64,000 nt of DNA from Entonaema liquescens (GCA_902805475.1 CADCSX010000012.1:186001-250000); one strand, 5' to 3'. Numbered from the stretch's first letter, positions 35,520 to 47,821 are shown. Notes: generated by a model from the sequence alone, not told the origin. A program made the numbers and translations.

Positions 35520-38204
35520 TCCAACGTCATCCGAGTCCCGGCTAAGACACGCCGAACATTTTACGGGCCAGAAACGCGGACGGACAATCTGAAACGACAG
35601 GGATACCGGGGTCTAAAATAAGAAGATAGCTCCATTTTACAATCTGTAAAGTTGTCGTTTCTTTCATCTCACCCAAAAGCTTACACCAGGCACAAAACAG
35701 TAGTACCCGACCTCGACAGAACAAAGATTCAAGCTCATCACATCGTGGAAATACAAAGTTTAACCTTCTACCTAGCTTCTTTTCCCCATCATCTTTGTCC
35801 TTTGAGTTTAGCCGCGAAACTGGGAATTCGTATGTCCAATTGTCCTAATTTCGGGCAGTATTAAGCATTATGCATGACGAGAATGTTTTCTGTTTGATAT
35901 ACTCTTTGCAGTTAGTCCCGTAACAAGAACAACGTCCGTTTCTTTGCAAGCTAGTATACGCTCGCGACGCGGCCGCGATGATGGCCAGCTTTGCTTTGAT
36001 TTGAACGACTCATTGTTTGTTGTGGTCGTAGACGTCGCGGCCATAGCAAACAGAGACTTCGCGACGATCCTCCACTCTGGAGCCGAAAAAAGGGTGCCTC
36101 TTTTAAACTAACTCCAGTAAGGCTGAGACCCCAATCCAATAGGCAGGACGCGAGACGCGAACTTCTTATGACAAGTTTCCTAAGAGACATGGTAAGAAAA
36201 TAGTTCGGCATATCAACCCCAAGCAACCACCTTCTCGAATTCCTTCTATCAACCACCCACGCAACTCATGTAGTGTAGATACATACTAACTATGTAGATT
36301 ATTCCTTTCCAGCTTTCAGCTACGGCAGATGGACATGCTCCACTTCGCTGACAGGCTGGAAGATCAGATCTTCTTGCATTAATATCGGAGATGACCTTTC
36401 ATGGGTGTGAACAGGGGTAAGAGGAATAATTGAGAGCTTATTAACTTTCAAGGCATGGTTTATCAGGCGGTTAGCCGAGAAGACGTCGGTTGGTCCGGCT
36501 CCTAAAGAGCTCGGACTTCACGCGCCATATCGTATTTTTTACCCGCTCAAAGATCGTCGTCATCGGCCCAGGCTCATTCGACTTTATCAATGTTTATACG
36601 CGGGCAATGAAGCCATTGCGAATGTTTACCGAGGCTATCGTTTATCGAATGAAACATTTCAGGAACACAAAAGCCTCAGTTCTTTCTTCGTACAACCACA
36701 AAGCAGATGACCCTACTCGAGCACGTAGAAACTTGTTTTTCGCACCGAACTGTTCTGAAAGGAAACCAATCCCTATAATTACAAATTTCGACCAATGAAA
36801 AAGGAGAACATAAAAAAACACGTTCATGCAAACGTCGATCTTTAGCACTTAATTAAGTCTCAAGTCAACCTCAATATCTACTTGCATATTCCGGAAAATT
36901 CAACCGAACTGATGCGGCATGGCCCGGGATTGAGGTTTCGGGTTGTAATGAAGTTCGAAGGCGTATGTTATTTACTAACCCAGCACGTAATAAAATTCGA
37001 GAACCCGTCTCCAGAACCCTTAATACGGAAACACTCAAAACGTAAAATTGGTGTGGGAAAGCCGAACTCAATCCGGCTAGCTACACGATCATCCGGGGCC
37101 GTGAATCACTTGAGGGAATCAATTTGATACACAGATTGATATCACCATTGCTGCGCCAGACGTGACGATCACCCGTAATCCGGTCTTGTCTTTGCCTCTT
37201 CCTAGTTGCCACCAATTGGATAATCAACGTGTATCAGGACCGGTGGGAGTATGCAGCTAATCCGATGGCAAAAGCAAGTTCGTTGCGAAGACCACGCTGT
37301 CGTTTTGTACGACTAGTAGCATCGTAGTCCGCCTTTGTCATTGTAAGCCGGTGGATCGGGTATGGGTAATTCATAATTCGTCCAAATATCGATCGAGGAG
37401 AGTCACATTATCGCCTAGTAAGTACCATGATTGAAAAGCGTAACTACATCGGCTTGATAATGATAACAAGTGAAGTATCCCGAACATCACCATGCCCAAG
37501 ATGGCGCATGGTCTGCTTCGTAGGTGCCTATATTCATCGGCGACTTATCATGCAGCACTTATTATATCTATCAAATAGTTAACAATTATACCTATCGACC
37601 TAAATATGGGTTTATACAACCATTCAAAGTCTTTTACTTAGGCACACTCGAAAGAAGAACGAAGAACAAATTTAGACATGCGTGTACGACTTAATACTCG
37701 TTTAAAACTCTGTCTCATTTACTATTTCAGTTACGTATTTCCAGATTATCTAGTAAATTCGAAGTTCTATAAGAACCGAGGTGAAAGAGATGCACCAACT
37801 AAGACTTTTTGGTACGATCAATCCGCTTATCCACCCAACGAACTTTTTGGAAGGCGTTAAGGTACCATAACAATAGCTTGGTTAGTGACATCTTACCAAA
37901 AACCTCTAAGCTTCCATGAGATTCAAGTAAGGATAAATATCTGTGGGAGTTAGAGAGGGGAACCAATATCTCTTTTAATATGGCACCAGTTAATCCCCTA
38001 ATGACCGGTGTCCAATCAGAACCAACTTATCTCTTTATAATTCCTTTATATTCCAAAGGAAGAACCAACATTGTCCCATGTCAGATCCTTTATATACTCG
38101 ACTCAACGGCTATGTTTCACTATTTCCTAAAGGTGGACACGACGATGTACAAAGCGCAGTATATTTCGTTGTATTTTGAAGTGTCTATCCATTATTTGTG
38201 CTCC

Positions 38205-39755
38205 TTATAGCTTGATAGAGATATTCCAAGCATCTAGAACAACTGCAAGTGTCGTAATGATCGCAGCATAGCCTACTAATATACCCATAGTGACACTCGG
38301 CCCAACGTCTAAAGTAGGTACGATCATATTAACCAATCCTGTGAGGAGATTCGCAACCAAGAAGATCGCCAGTCCATTTCTATTATAAGCTCGTAGTACC
38401 CTACTCGTAGCCGTCTCGTACGCCTCCTGCTCCGTTTTTGCATCTGTAGCATTGTAGAATGACGGGAAGAAGACACTTTCGATAATGCAACACGCTAATA
38501 GCTGGAACGAATTAAATGCTGCGGTCCATAAAATATAGGGGAGATTGGCCAATCGCCGAGATACGTCCAGTCCTGCGCCGTAACTGTAGCTTGTCGTGAA
38601 GAAATATAGAATACTCCAGATAGAAGACCACGCGGCCATAGTAAGGAGTAACGTAGTCCGCTGAGTGCCATTACTGGTTCCACTGCGCGGGACGATACTC
38701 CTGGGTAGTACATACATACCGGTATCTTGACCGGCCAGGAATATTGCAAGATACCCAAAGAAACTAAAGATACCTTCTTTGTTCATAGAGATAAGACCTG
38801 TTCGTGGCGCAATAAGGACGAATGCTTTCAGACTTGTGGTCTCGAGTATAGCTTGATAGACGACTCCCAGTAATATAGCGAGGGCGGCATAGGAAGGGAT
38901 TATCTTTAGCGCCGACTGAAAAAGTGCGACGAACGGAGGAAGAAATCCTAGGGTGAAGAAGAAGTTCCAATGGACTCCATATTCGGTTACGTGCTCGGCA
39001 TAGTCGAGGCCCTTGACGCTGATGAGGCGAATGACACCGAGAACTAGTAGAGGAAACGAATGCCTCATCGCGTATAGAAGCCCTTGGATCAAAGGCGTCG
39101 TCCTACCCTCGGCTCTTTCCTTAAGAACCGGGCGCGCGGCAACAATACCCGCCGAGAAGACAAAGGAGCCTACGCCCACATCCATCAATGAGGTACCCCA
39201 GGTCTCGACCTTCGCGAACCTTCGAGGAAATATCCTGAAATCCACCGCCAGAATCGCTAGGCAGGTAGCGATCATCATAAATCCCCTATACATTGTTAGG
39301 AAAGGCTTCGTAGAAAGGACGCTCAATGCGCCTGATGACTTCTGAGCCTGCGCATTCGGAGGTAGCTTAGGCTTCTTTCTCGACACGACTGGATTCGGAG
39401 GCAGGGCGTAAACGAATATGGCGGGGACGAGGAGCAAGCCGGACAGAAGCAGTGGCTTATCAGCGTAGAGTGTTATCGCAAGTAACATAGCCACTACGTT
39501 TAGGAGAAAATCGACTACAAAGCTCAGAGGTTTGTAAGGCTTGAAGAAGGACTGGCGAGACTGTAGAATGGACCATAAGACAAAGGCGATCTGGTCAGAA
39601 AGCTCAGGTTAGCTACAAGCTCTTGAACTCATTGTCGGTCGCATGCATACAGGTCCTATCGCAGTTACGTAGTTTATCTCGGTAACCGAACCACCTGAAA
39701 GACCGGACACGAAGTCCTCCTTCAATTTCTTATAGTTGGTCGTATTGGAAGTCAT
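38205..39755 (-). CDS. GWT1: GPI-anchor biosynthesis inositol acyltransferase (GWT1 / PIG-W)
   Basis: GWT1 is a multi-pass ER membrane enzyme that acylates the inositol of glucosaminyl-phosphatidylinositol, an early step of GPI-anchor synthesis. Exon 1 (39651-39755) and exon 2 (38205-39590) are joined across a 60-bp intron with a GTATGC donor and a GACCAG acceptor, giving 496 aa. The N-terminal KKLKEDFVSGLSGGS and EINYVTAIGP are family signatures. They are followed by QSRQSFFKPYKPLSFVVDFLLN, VDFRIFPRRFAKVETWGTSLMDVGVGSFV, YGVHWNFFFTLGFLP, SMNKEGIFSFFGYLAIFLAG and a Tm-rich C-terminal half. About a dozen hydrophobic segments are visible. I chose the ATG at 39753-39755, 12 codons inside the open frame, because orthologues begin there. 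The gene is intact. Confidence 0.95.
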
Positions 39756-39996
39756 ATTGTTTTTCCTCGCGTGGGTTATGATATTAAACAAAATTTAAGA
39801 ATATTTAGTGAAAGAATGCTACCGAGTATCAATTAGCATCGTGGCGGTAGAAGTATAGTTATGGTCTTCTGAACAGATGTCAACTTGAAATCTGTTACGT
39901 TGTTCTTTTTTCTTTGGAATGGCTTCAAGGCTGAAGTTGCGAAATGGGAAATGGACAAATTAGAGTTGTGCTATGAGATCACAGCTCGGGAGCTAA

Positions 39997-40044
39997 GGTA
40001 CCTACCTACCTACCTACCTACATGTACCTAGGTACCTAGGTATG
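39997..40044. repeat. (ACCT)n / CCTAGGTA cluster
   Basis: Four to five ACCT units run into overlapping palindromic CCTAGG and GGTACC words. The same words recur in most intergenic regions of the window. Confidence 0.8.
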
Positions 40045-40702
40045 CTTGAGTGTTACGTAATCAAACATAACTTGGATATTAATTTAAAAGGGGTATACCT
40101 ACATGTATGCATATATTCAATATACCCAAGTACAAAATGTATTTAATTTATTCCTTTCAAAGCCAACTTCAACAGATCAACATTGATATACTCATTGTAA
40201 ACAGCTTTTCTAACAGCTTTTCTAGAACACAAACACCAAATACAAATACTCGTAGTCATGGGAAGTGTGGCAACATAGATCTCTTTGTCGTGAGGCTCAA
40301 CCTAGAATAAAAACCCCGATCCAATTTCCCCCACCGGACTATTATATCCGGTTCTTCACAAAAGATCTCCGAAGTAAACTACAACAGCCTCCGGCTTTCC
40401 TTTATTCTCTCACGGGCCCGTACCTATGTTATGCTCACTTGCTCACTCAGCCTGATGACGACTCTTTCTTCTTTGCCACAAAGTTGGAAGCCCCTTCGGG
40501 AGTTGTATTGTTCTATGGCTTGGCGCAACGCAATGACAATCACTATATAGCTTCTTCCTTTCATTGTTCTGTTTGCCCCCCACCCCCCATCATGTAGAAA
40601 GAAGAGCTCATAAAAGAGGCTTTGTCCTTTATCTATTCATAGAAATATATTTCTTCAATTTTGTCAATCCTTGAGACGAGAGAAATGGAGAGATTTGCCA
40701 TA

Positions 40703-40731
40703 TCCTTACCTTACCTTACCTTACCTTACCT
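40703..40731. repeat. (CCTTA)n microsatellite
   Basis: Five CCTTA units about 100 bp upstream of the Clp1-like start codon. Confidence 0.85.
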
Positions 40732-40827
40732 ATACATTTTGTTTTTTCCAATATTAAGAAAGTCTTCTAAGGAGATAATTTAGCTTATTGAGCTATTACC
40801 TGAACTTAATTCTACGCTCGGTATCCA

Positions 40828-42094
40828 ATGACAAGCAATGTAAATATTTCGAGACGCCTGGGTCTCGAACCTATATGGACTAGCACCTACCAGAACGTTA
40901 ACGATATGCCTACAACTATCCTTCGACCAACTCCCCTCAGCGCGGGCCTGTCTCCGTCGCCAATATCTCCCAAGAGCTTCGCAAACCTCCCTGGCCCAAA
41001 TCCCGTTCATCCCGCCTCGTATGATGGATCGATGAGAAGGCAAGACCGGGCACTAGTTAACATCCTTGACCAGAGAGCGGCTCCATCCCTAAACTCGGCG
41101 TCTCTGACTCCTATCGACGAGTATTCGCCGTCACCATTAGTCGCAAGACTTGAAAAGATCAGCATCCTACCGCCGATGGGTATTGCCAATGGTTTATTAA
41201 CACCAGCTTCGCCGAATGCACTGCCTCGGAAAGGAAGTCTGAGGTCTTTAGATGAGTCAGTATCGGTAGAGGCTCCCCCGGGACATGAAGTCAGAAGCCA
41301 CAGGTACTATAATGGGGAACATTCCGTGTCTCCAGGTTCTCCACGGAGAGATGCCGTACTGGGGCTTCGGGACCAACTTCGGACCTGGGGTCCCGTTTAT
41401 TTCGGCAGCTCGAAGATGGCCGACGCCTTCATCATCCCCAGATCTTTACGACAACACAACTGCAACTCCCCAACGAGCTCAACATTTGCAAAGTCACCGA
41501 CCGGCGCGCTCCCAAGTAAACGACTGACGGTTCGCGCCATAGTACAACCTCAATCCCAAGATAGAGCAGCGTTCTTGATTCAGCGTAACTTTGATATCGA
41601 TGAGCTCCGGGCCACAATCCCTGATCCGCCTCAACATATACATGTAGACGGCGGCCCTGATGATCAGCGTTCTCCAATATCTCCCACAGCAAGGTCTCAA
41701 AGTAGTACCTCGATTCCAATGCAGTCGAGGTCCCGACAATCAAGTACCGCGCGATCAGGCACACTTCTGCGCTCTGACGCAAATACACTGGATCTCGAGG
41801 GCTTGATAAGAGACGCGAAGGCTATACCAATGCGTAAGTAAAGGTACTTGATAGATGTTTTAAGTATAGGTTAATACTAACAAGAATATCTCAGATCTAC
41901 CATATGCCCGAGCATACTTACCCGTCGTAGCGGCGCTTCTAGTCTCCGGCCACATCCGTGAAGGCGATGTTGTATATCTGCCTATGCCACACGCCGAGGC
42001 GTGGCCCCAGACAGTACAGTATGTCTATACGGGACAGGGCGAACTAACTGAAGCAGTTCGAGAAAACATATTGTATTTAGCCGGGAAGGTATAG
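40828..42094 (+). CDS. Clp1-like (clampless-type) protein
   Basis: Exon 1 is 40828-41833 and exon 2 is 41895-42094. The 61-bp intron has a GTAAGT donor, an ACTAAC branch site and a CTCAG acceptor. The product is 401 aa. The first 170 residues are disordered and rich in P and S. The conserved part begins at DAVLGLRDQLRTWGPVYFG, continues with RLTVRAIVQPQ and AFLIQRNFDIDELRATIP, and ends with YARAYLPVVAALLVSGHI, VYTGQGELTEAVRENILYL and AGKV. I associate this C-terminus with ascomycete Clp1-like proteins, named after Clp1 of basidiomycetes, which acts in sexual or pathogenic development; the assignment is from memory of the motif. Without exon 2 the most conserved part is lost. No catalytic motif is seen. 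Confidence 0.72.
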
Positions 42095-42872
42095 AACGAT
42101 GGTAATATTTGGTTTAACTACATGGGTAGCTTTGGCTCTAAAAGGGGGTGCATGGAAAAGGGATAGTGCACGTATGTAGATATGTGTGTCGGACTTGGAT
42201 GACTTGGTACATAATATGGAATGGGAACAATGAGGATATGAATGGACATGGATATGATGCTTGGAATATGGGTGGTAAAACAATTTTTCTCGTAGTCGTT
42301 ATCTTGATACCTGGATACGAATCATTCACTGGGCGGCAAACAACTATTTACTACTACTATTGGAAAAGGGGTAAGAAATAATACCATTTACGCAAGCTCT
42401 GCGTTATATGTTCTTGCGAACCAAATTGGGGGTTTTTTTTTCATATAACTATCTGGTTTTAATTGGGAAAATCAGCCGCGGGGTGTTAAAACCAAGTAGT
42501 GAGTACGATAGAAAGTCAACCGGCTGGCCATATTCCACTAGGTTAGAAGGAAGTCAACGCCGAGAAGGCAGCTTCTGAAAAGACTATGGAAAGAAGGAAA
42601 TAATGAATGTGTTTTCTTTTCTCAAGATTAGTATTAAATAGTGACAGTGCATACCGGTGTCAAAGTGGTGTATACCTAGTTTTTAACTCCATGTGCCTTC
42701 CGTCTTGCCCTCCAGCCAGTCAACATATTAAATCAAGGAATCATAATCCTTAGGGGAGGCATTAAAGAAAACGAAAAATAAGCTCAACGCCTGGAAACCA
42801 ATGCCTGCTCTCCCCCTCCCTTATAGCCTTATAGCTTCAACGGTAGCAGCATTGTAAACACCTAGGTATTCT
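42095..42872. other. Intergenic region between convergent genes
   Basis: About 780 bp of 3' flanking sequence with no recognisable gene or repeat beyond short homopolymers. Confidence 0.55.
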
Positions 42873-43430
42873 TCACTGACGATTATTGTACTGCGCTAGC
42901 TTCTCCTTCACCAGCTTCAACATTGCTTTGTTGTTTACCTCATATCCTTCCTCGGGGGTGCATAGGCCGGCTCTGTAGTCGTCTGTCGGAGCGCCAATCT
43001 CGTTGGGATCCATTTCAAGATCGTCATCGTCAAGATCAAGGTCGCTCACGTCGTCGAGGTCAGTCTCGTGGACATCTTCGGGGTCTTGGCCGAGGATGCG
43101 GTTGAAGAGAATAGTCGACCAGGAACCCTAGTACTTGTCGACGTAGTGTAGGCAGAGGATGGGCATGGCGAAGGCGCCGATGACAATGAGGCCAAAGCTA
43201 ATGGCGGACATGCGAAGGCCCTTGGCAAGGAAAGTGTGGGCTGTAGTCTCTTCACCGTGAAATCGCGTGGCAATCACGATGAGGAGAGCCGGGATCACGC
43301 AAAGGATAGTAAAGATTAAGGTAAAGGGAGGCTCATCTACGCCGCCATCGCCCTTGCCCTTGCCCTTAGCAGGGGTCGGAGTGGCCATCGCAACAGCAGC
43401 GGGTTCGGTGGAGGAAGTGGAGGAAGGCAT
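42873..43430 (-). CDS. Small two-TM membrane protein, frame interrupted by TAG
   Basis: I do not recognise the family. From the ATG at 43428-43430 the frame gives 100 aa: a disordered N-terminus with a KGKGKG stretch, and two hydrophobic segments (about 37-58 and 73-95) separated by a short loop with RFHGEETTAHTF. It stops at a TAG (43128-43130) right after HYVDKY. The same frame then stays open for 84 more codons to a TGA at 42873-42875 and reads like protein: WSTILFNRILGQDPEDV, an acidic run and KLVKEKLAQYNN at the end. No donor/acceptor pair removes the TAG. So either the protein is 100 aa with a decayed tail, or the TAG is a recent mutation or error in a 185-aa protein. Confidence 0.6.
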
Positions 43431-44351
43431 TATCGTAATGCGAGACCGGGTTGTTCTAATAAAATTGCCAATATCAGTAATTGTGCTTCTTATTCGTTAA
43501 CTGTTTATACGTACCAAATAGTGAGTGAAGACTTGTGCGAAAAAAAAAAAAAAAAACACGAAAAGTGACGTGTATCAAGACGGTGTAGATGAAAGAGGAG
43601 ATATTCTTAGGTATCGTAATTCTTCTTTCGGCGATGCAATAAGACCGGAACTGTATTTGAAAAAAATAAGACGGTCGAGGTTGACGTAGACGGGATGAAT
43701 AGAGCTTCGATTTTGTAGTGACACTCTAAATTTTCTGTTGTTCTTAAGAGTCAGTGGAATCTGTGGGAAAAAACAGGAAAGACAATTCATCGACTGAACA
43801 ACACAGCTTAATGTAAGTGGTGCGTACCTTTGTAGCTTGCTCCTATGGCAACGGCGTGAGTGTTCAAAATTTCTTTTGCAGCCGTTATGAGTGGGTAGGT
43901 CAAAAGTAGGGAGTCAAGTTCAATTACCTGCCCTCTAAAATGTGCTGAGCAACGCACAAGAACATATGCCCAAGGTACCTAATAATCTTTCGTCCTTTCT
44001 AGCTTAAACTCCCACCTCCAAGTTATAACCGATGATAATGGTCGATGAAATGCGCGTGCAGATTGTGCAATGGTGAGCGACACCTTTTAATGAATAAATT
44101 GTGTGTCTCGTGATGCGAGTGTATATCATCAGCTTCGTTTTTTGGTGTCTTGCGTGATAATAAGGTTTCCTCTTAGGCTGTTAGACTGGTTATGCCTAAA
44201 ATTTATTGGCGGTTCCCGTCTAAGAACATTCTGGTTCTCTTGTTCGACCTTTTCGTCCGGAGGCAGTTACACCCAATGGACATACTGCTTACGCACGGGA
44301 CCATGTGGACTAAACGACCTTATGATGTTCCCCTAAAGATGATGGCAGGCT
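43431..44351. other. Intergenic region with A17 run
   Basis: Leader side of the small membrane protein gene and 3' flank of the 2EXR-like gene. A17 run at 43540-43556. No gene is recognised. Confidence 0.55.
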
Positions 44352-45497
44352 TCATAGACATATCAACCTCCTTCCCTCCTGAGATATCCTCTCCACGCAA
44401 CGAACTCGGACATGGTGTTCTGTATCTGCCTTGGACTCATTCATCGCTTCCTCCAAACTTCTACACCAGTCCAACTTCGCTTTAGCATCCCAATCGGCGA
44501 CGGAAAGCTCGACTTCTAGATACCGAAGCCTCTTAAGAATCCTTAAGCCATTCTCAATCCATTCAGCTACGTTGCCATCCGAATCTCGTATCCTTACAGT
44601 TGGAGCCCCTTTCTGTGGTGGACCAGCTACGACCCACGACATTCCTCCCGTTGCCGACATCCCTCGCCCTCCTCCCCCGCTCAGGATTTTCAGTCTCAAT
44701 CCTTTCAACCCAGGGGCCCAAGCTTCGCATAGCTCTCGCCAGTCTCTCAAAGACTGTCCTATAAGATCCCGTGATAGAAGTTCAAGACGGGCATAACGCA
44801 TCGTTAATTGCCACGGCTGCAGCCCCTTTATAAACGACCTCGCTGCCCACAGCCCTGATGTGAACCAGTTGACGAATACAAATTCGTTTTCTAGGAACGG
44901 CAAATGCCTACTTTCGTAGTAAATCTGCCGGTTTGCTATCAGCATCGACGTAGGCATGCAGCAGTTCGGTCGGTACGGTGAGAGCAGCTGTGGTCGCCCA
45001 GCTACTATCAGCTCCTGCTTCCCAGTGATATCCTTATGCACACCAAAATTACACCGTGACGAATCTGTTTCCGTATCCACCACCACAGCTTGAACGTGGT
45101 AAGAGCGGTAAACCGGGTTGGGGTACCACGGCGCGAACTGAGTCAGCTGAATGGGTGTCATAAGATGCACCCAGCGATAAATCTGCAATCTAATTTCCAG
45201 GGGTAGTTCCATAAACGGGAAGAAGCCGTCGTCTTCGGAGCTAGTGGCCGAATCCATTTCGTCTTCCGAACACCCGTCGGTAGAGATCTCTCCTAGCATG
45301 AGGGCTTCAAAATCCGAAAGAGTTTCTTTATTAAGTGTCGCTGGCTCGAAGGACTTAAAATCGGGATTATTGATGGGTCTATACGTCATCTCCCTTTGTT
45401 CAGAACATTCGTCCATCCCCCATGCAACAATTTCCCCCCTGACCCAATCACAATTGTCGAATTGATCCAGAAGCATGTTCGGAATGGATACCGACAC
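44352..45497 (-). CDS. F-box / 2EXR-like domain hypothetical protein
   Basis: Single-exon frame of 381 aa. After an acidic N-terminus (residues 60-92), the segment FMELPLEIRLQIYRWVHLMT matches the F-box-like or 2EXR helix pair common in large fungal families of unknown function. It is followed by a region on reading recorded observations of fungal type: TSMLIANRQIYYESRHLPF, which is typical of these proteins (residues 180-200). The C-terminal half contains a glycine stretch (GGGGRG) and conserved Trp-rich helices. Such proteins may serve as substrate adaptors, but no partner is known. The frame is intact and no intron is needed. Confidence 0.75.
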   Translation of the reverse strand: MSVSIPNMLLDQFDNCDWVRGEIVAWGMDECSEQREMTYRPINNPDFKSFEPATLNKETLSDFEALMLGEISTDGCSEDEMDSATSSEDDGFFPFMELPLEIRLQIYRWVHLMTPIQLTQFAPWYPNPVYRSYHVQAVVVDTETDSSRCNFGVHKDITGKQELIVAGRPQLLSPYRPNCCMPTSMLIANRQIYYESRHLPFLENEFVFVNWFTSGLWAARSFIKGLQPWQLTMRYARLELLSRDLIGQSLRDWRELCEAWAPGLKGLRLKILSGGGGRGMSATGGMSWVVAGPPQKGAPTVRIRDSDGNVAEWIENGLRILKRLRYLEVELSVADWDAKAKLDWCRSLEEAMNESKADTEHHVRVRCVERISQEGRRLICL

Positions 45498-46989
45498 GGC
45501 GGCTCCGATTTATTATATACGTTTAACGAGCGAAGACTATAATAGTCAGCATAACGTATAACCAAAAAAGGCGAAGAGAGTAAGAGAGATCGACCAGGTG
45601 TCCGCGAGACGTGGCGGGAAGTAGGGCGACGAGATATTTATAAAATCGCAGCGGAAGCAGCTACGTCACACGGCTGGTTCTGAGGCGATGGTTTATACGG
45701 TGGATATATACTGAGCGATTTGATATCGACAGGGCAGTCGTGTCTTTCGTCCTGAGTTGTACCCAATCTAGTCGTGTCTGAGCCGTATTATGAGCAGCCA
45801 GCCACTGACCGCCAATCAAAGAGGGTTAAGGGACCAATCAAGAACCAGCCTGTCAGCAGCGATATTGGACCGGCTATAATAACAAGAGAACTTGTTTAGG
45901 TGGGAAACCCGCTGGAATATAACATCAGCTTACAGGGAGGCCTAGTCACGCTTTCGGAGAGCCGCTCTAGGCGTCAGCTTCCCGTCATCATCCAGGTCGC
46001 GGCAATACAACAGCGGGCCGTTTGGAAGGGTGCGAATCTGCGAGTCAGCACCGAAATTGATTGACGCAGCGAATAACACGGTTCGTGAGTATCCCAGCAA
46101 ATTTATTCCGATTGGGCTCCCTTGCTCTCGATCTCCCTTTTAGAGATTCAACACGTATTAACTTGCGCCGCTTGGGTATTACTGCATATATAGGATTCGA
46201 GGCCGCAGGTTTGATTAAAAGTGTGAACTCCCTAGATTCACTCTATATCCAAACATCTTCATGCGATATTCGCTGCTATTCCTCCAAACCCCACGTTCGT
46301 CTTATCCATCGGGCCGCTTCGGGATTTCCAAAAACAAGACGCTGCAGCTCAACGAACGTGCGCGTAGGCAGTCAGATCTTACGTATGGCCGGGATTAGGG
46401 TCTTCTCTGGCCTCTCATAGGGCTGAACGGGTCACACAATTGCGTCCGTGACCGGTCAAAGAGGCTCGGTGATAATCATGCGTGTGACGATCTTACTAAA
46501 AATCAATCTCGACTATATATCGCGTCTTATGTGCATATTGAAATGAGGCTCAAAGAAAGGGGATCCGAACACGTTTCGTCGCTTATTGATGCAATTAGTT
46601 TAACGCAATAAATATTTGAAATCAGCAACGGAATCAGTTGGCTTAATACCTGACAGATATTCATATCGTAACCGGGGACCGAACCTGGCGGGCAGTGTCG
46701 GGTTCCTATTCCACCAAGAAAGAACTCCGCCGTTAGATACGATACCTATGCGGAGGCAGAGACCTCGGGGTTTACTGTCCTTATGATTACTCTTAGCTTT
46801 TGTAGCACTTATATCCGTCTGCGATCGGATCGTCACTATCGGGCTGCCATCGGAGATATCTGAGGCCTCCCGCAAAGTCAGCTGCCCCTCAAAGCCATAC
46901 CATCTAATATGATTCTTCTCGACTTGGTGATGTCATACCACGGAACAGAGCAAGGCTCTGCTGAGTTTCATGGCAACTTCGCACGGCCT
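45498..46989. other. Intergenic region, 1.5 kb
   Basis: Between the 5' end of the 2EXR-like gene and the 3' end of MED8. Open frames at 46061-46420 (+, TTG start) and 46600-46875 (-) have no family resemblance that I recognise, and I leave them unannotated. Confidence 0.5.
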
Positions 46990-47821
46990 TTATCGTACCA
47001 CAAACTCTCCTCTAGCCGCAAAACGCATGATGTTCTCCAGCACTGCGCCCTCAACTTCCTGTGTTACAACCGCGGGGGCTGGTGGCGGAGGCGGACGATC
47101 GATGATCATAACGTCGTCGTCTTGTTCTGCATTCACTCCCCTCCCCTCCTTCTCCTTCTCCTTCCTCCTCTTCTTCGTCCTCCTCTTCATCTTCTAGTGA
47201 CCTCCTAAGTCCTGTTCGCACGTTCTCGATACCCCGCTCGCGCTCTTCTTCCGTAAACATATCATCACCTTCGTTTATCACGTAGTCTCTCATACGCTCC
47301 TCGCAAAAGTCACGCACTGAGTCCCATATATTTTCCAACTCTTCTTCTGGGCCCTTTGCAGTATCAGTGCCCTGGGACGCTGATGGCGGAGCGAGGGCTG
47401 CGACCATATTTCTCCCTTCGTCCATAGACGTTGCGATATCAGGCTCTGGCTTTTTTCGTAACAGTCTTTGCAGTATCATCTCCTGGGTACGTCCGGGGAA
47501 GTTGGTTGAGGGGTGCACGGCGATGCGGCTGAAAACGTCGGCAGCAGGCGACGTGACACTGATGAGGCTCTGTATCATACTTTGTAGGACTTCCGTGTGG
47601 GTCTGAAGTGACTCTCTACGGTGGGAAACGATAAGCATTTGACTAAGTATAGCTACCTAAAGGCCAAAGTAGCAGCATAGAGGTACGTACAGGTTAGGTA
47701 GCGGATTATTGATGAAGACGTCGGACTTGAGACTCGCGATGCTACTGGATATTTGCGAGAGCCGCTGCCGCGTCTGCTCGATAGCTTTGAACTCGTCTTG
47801 GGTAATATTAAGCGACGCCAT
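46990..47821 (-). CDS. MED8: Mediator complex subunit 8, with a single-base frameshift in the sequence
   Basis: MED8 belongs to the head module of the Mediator co-activator of RNA polymerase II. Exon 1 (47691-47821) encodes MASLNITQDEFKAIEQTRQRL, cited here only in part, typical of fungal MED8. A 75-bp intron (47616-47690, GTACGT donor, CCGTAG acceptor) leads into ESLQTHTEVLQSMIQSL, AVHPSTNFPGRTQEMILQ and RGIENVRTGLRRSLED. The long acidic stretch that follows runs out of frame. The expected C-terminus DDDVMIIDRP..LENIMRFAARG lies one base out of phase and ends at 46990. The exons sum to 757 nt; removing one base gives 252 codons. The extra base is probably in one of the two C4 runs (+ strand 47138-47141 or 47143-47146). 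Confidence 0.85.

Larger units (their letters stand above)
32343..38204. other. 5.9-kb gene-poor interval
   Basis: The longest stretch here without a recognisable gene at normal GC content. It has polypyrimidine/purine tracts (32505-32535), an A22 run followed by (GA)n at 33715-33753, a three-copy 11-bp repeat near 33961-33996, a 9-bp triplicate at 35493-35519, and TAGGTA words at 34330-34600. Open frames of 60-100 codons (for example 35951-36256, 36490-36798) show no family features. It could contain the Kin4 leader, a non-coding RNA or a fast-evolving gene. Confidence 0.5.
39756..40827. other. Divergent intergenic region with TACC repeats
   Basis: Divergent promoter region of the GWT1 and Clp1-like genes. 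It holds a (TACC)n/CCTAGGTA cluster at 39997-40044 and a (CCTTA)5 array at 40703-40731. Short open frames at 40107-40597 have no protein character. Confidence 0.55.

Noticed and set aside
46061..46420. 119-codon open frame on the + strand
   Set aside because: It begins with TTG, not ATG, and shows no conserved motif.
46640..46720. GGTTCGGTCCC near an open frame, tRNA T-arm resemblance
   Set aside because: The loop lacks the conserved A, and no matching acceptor stem is found.
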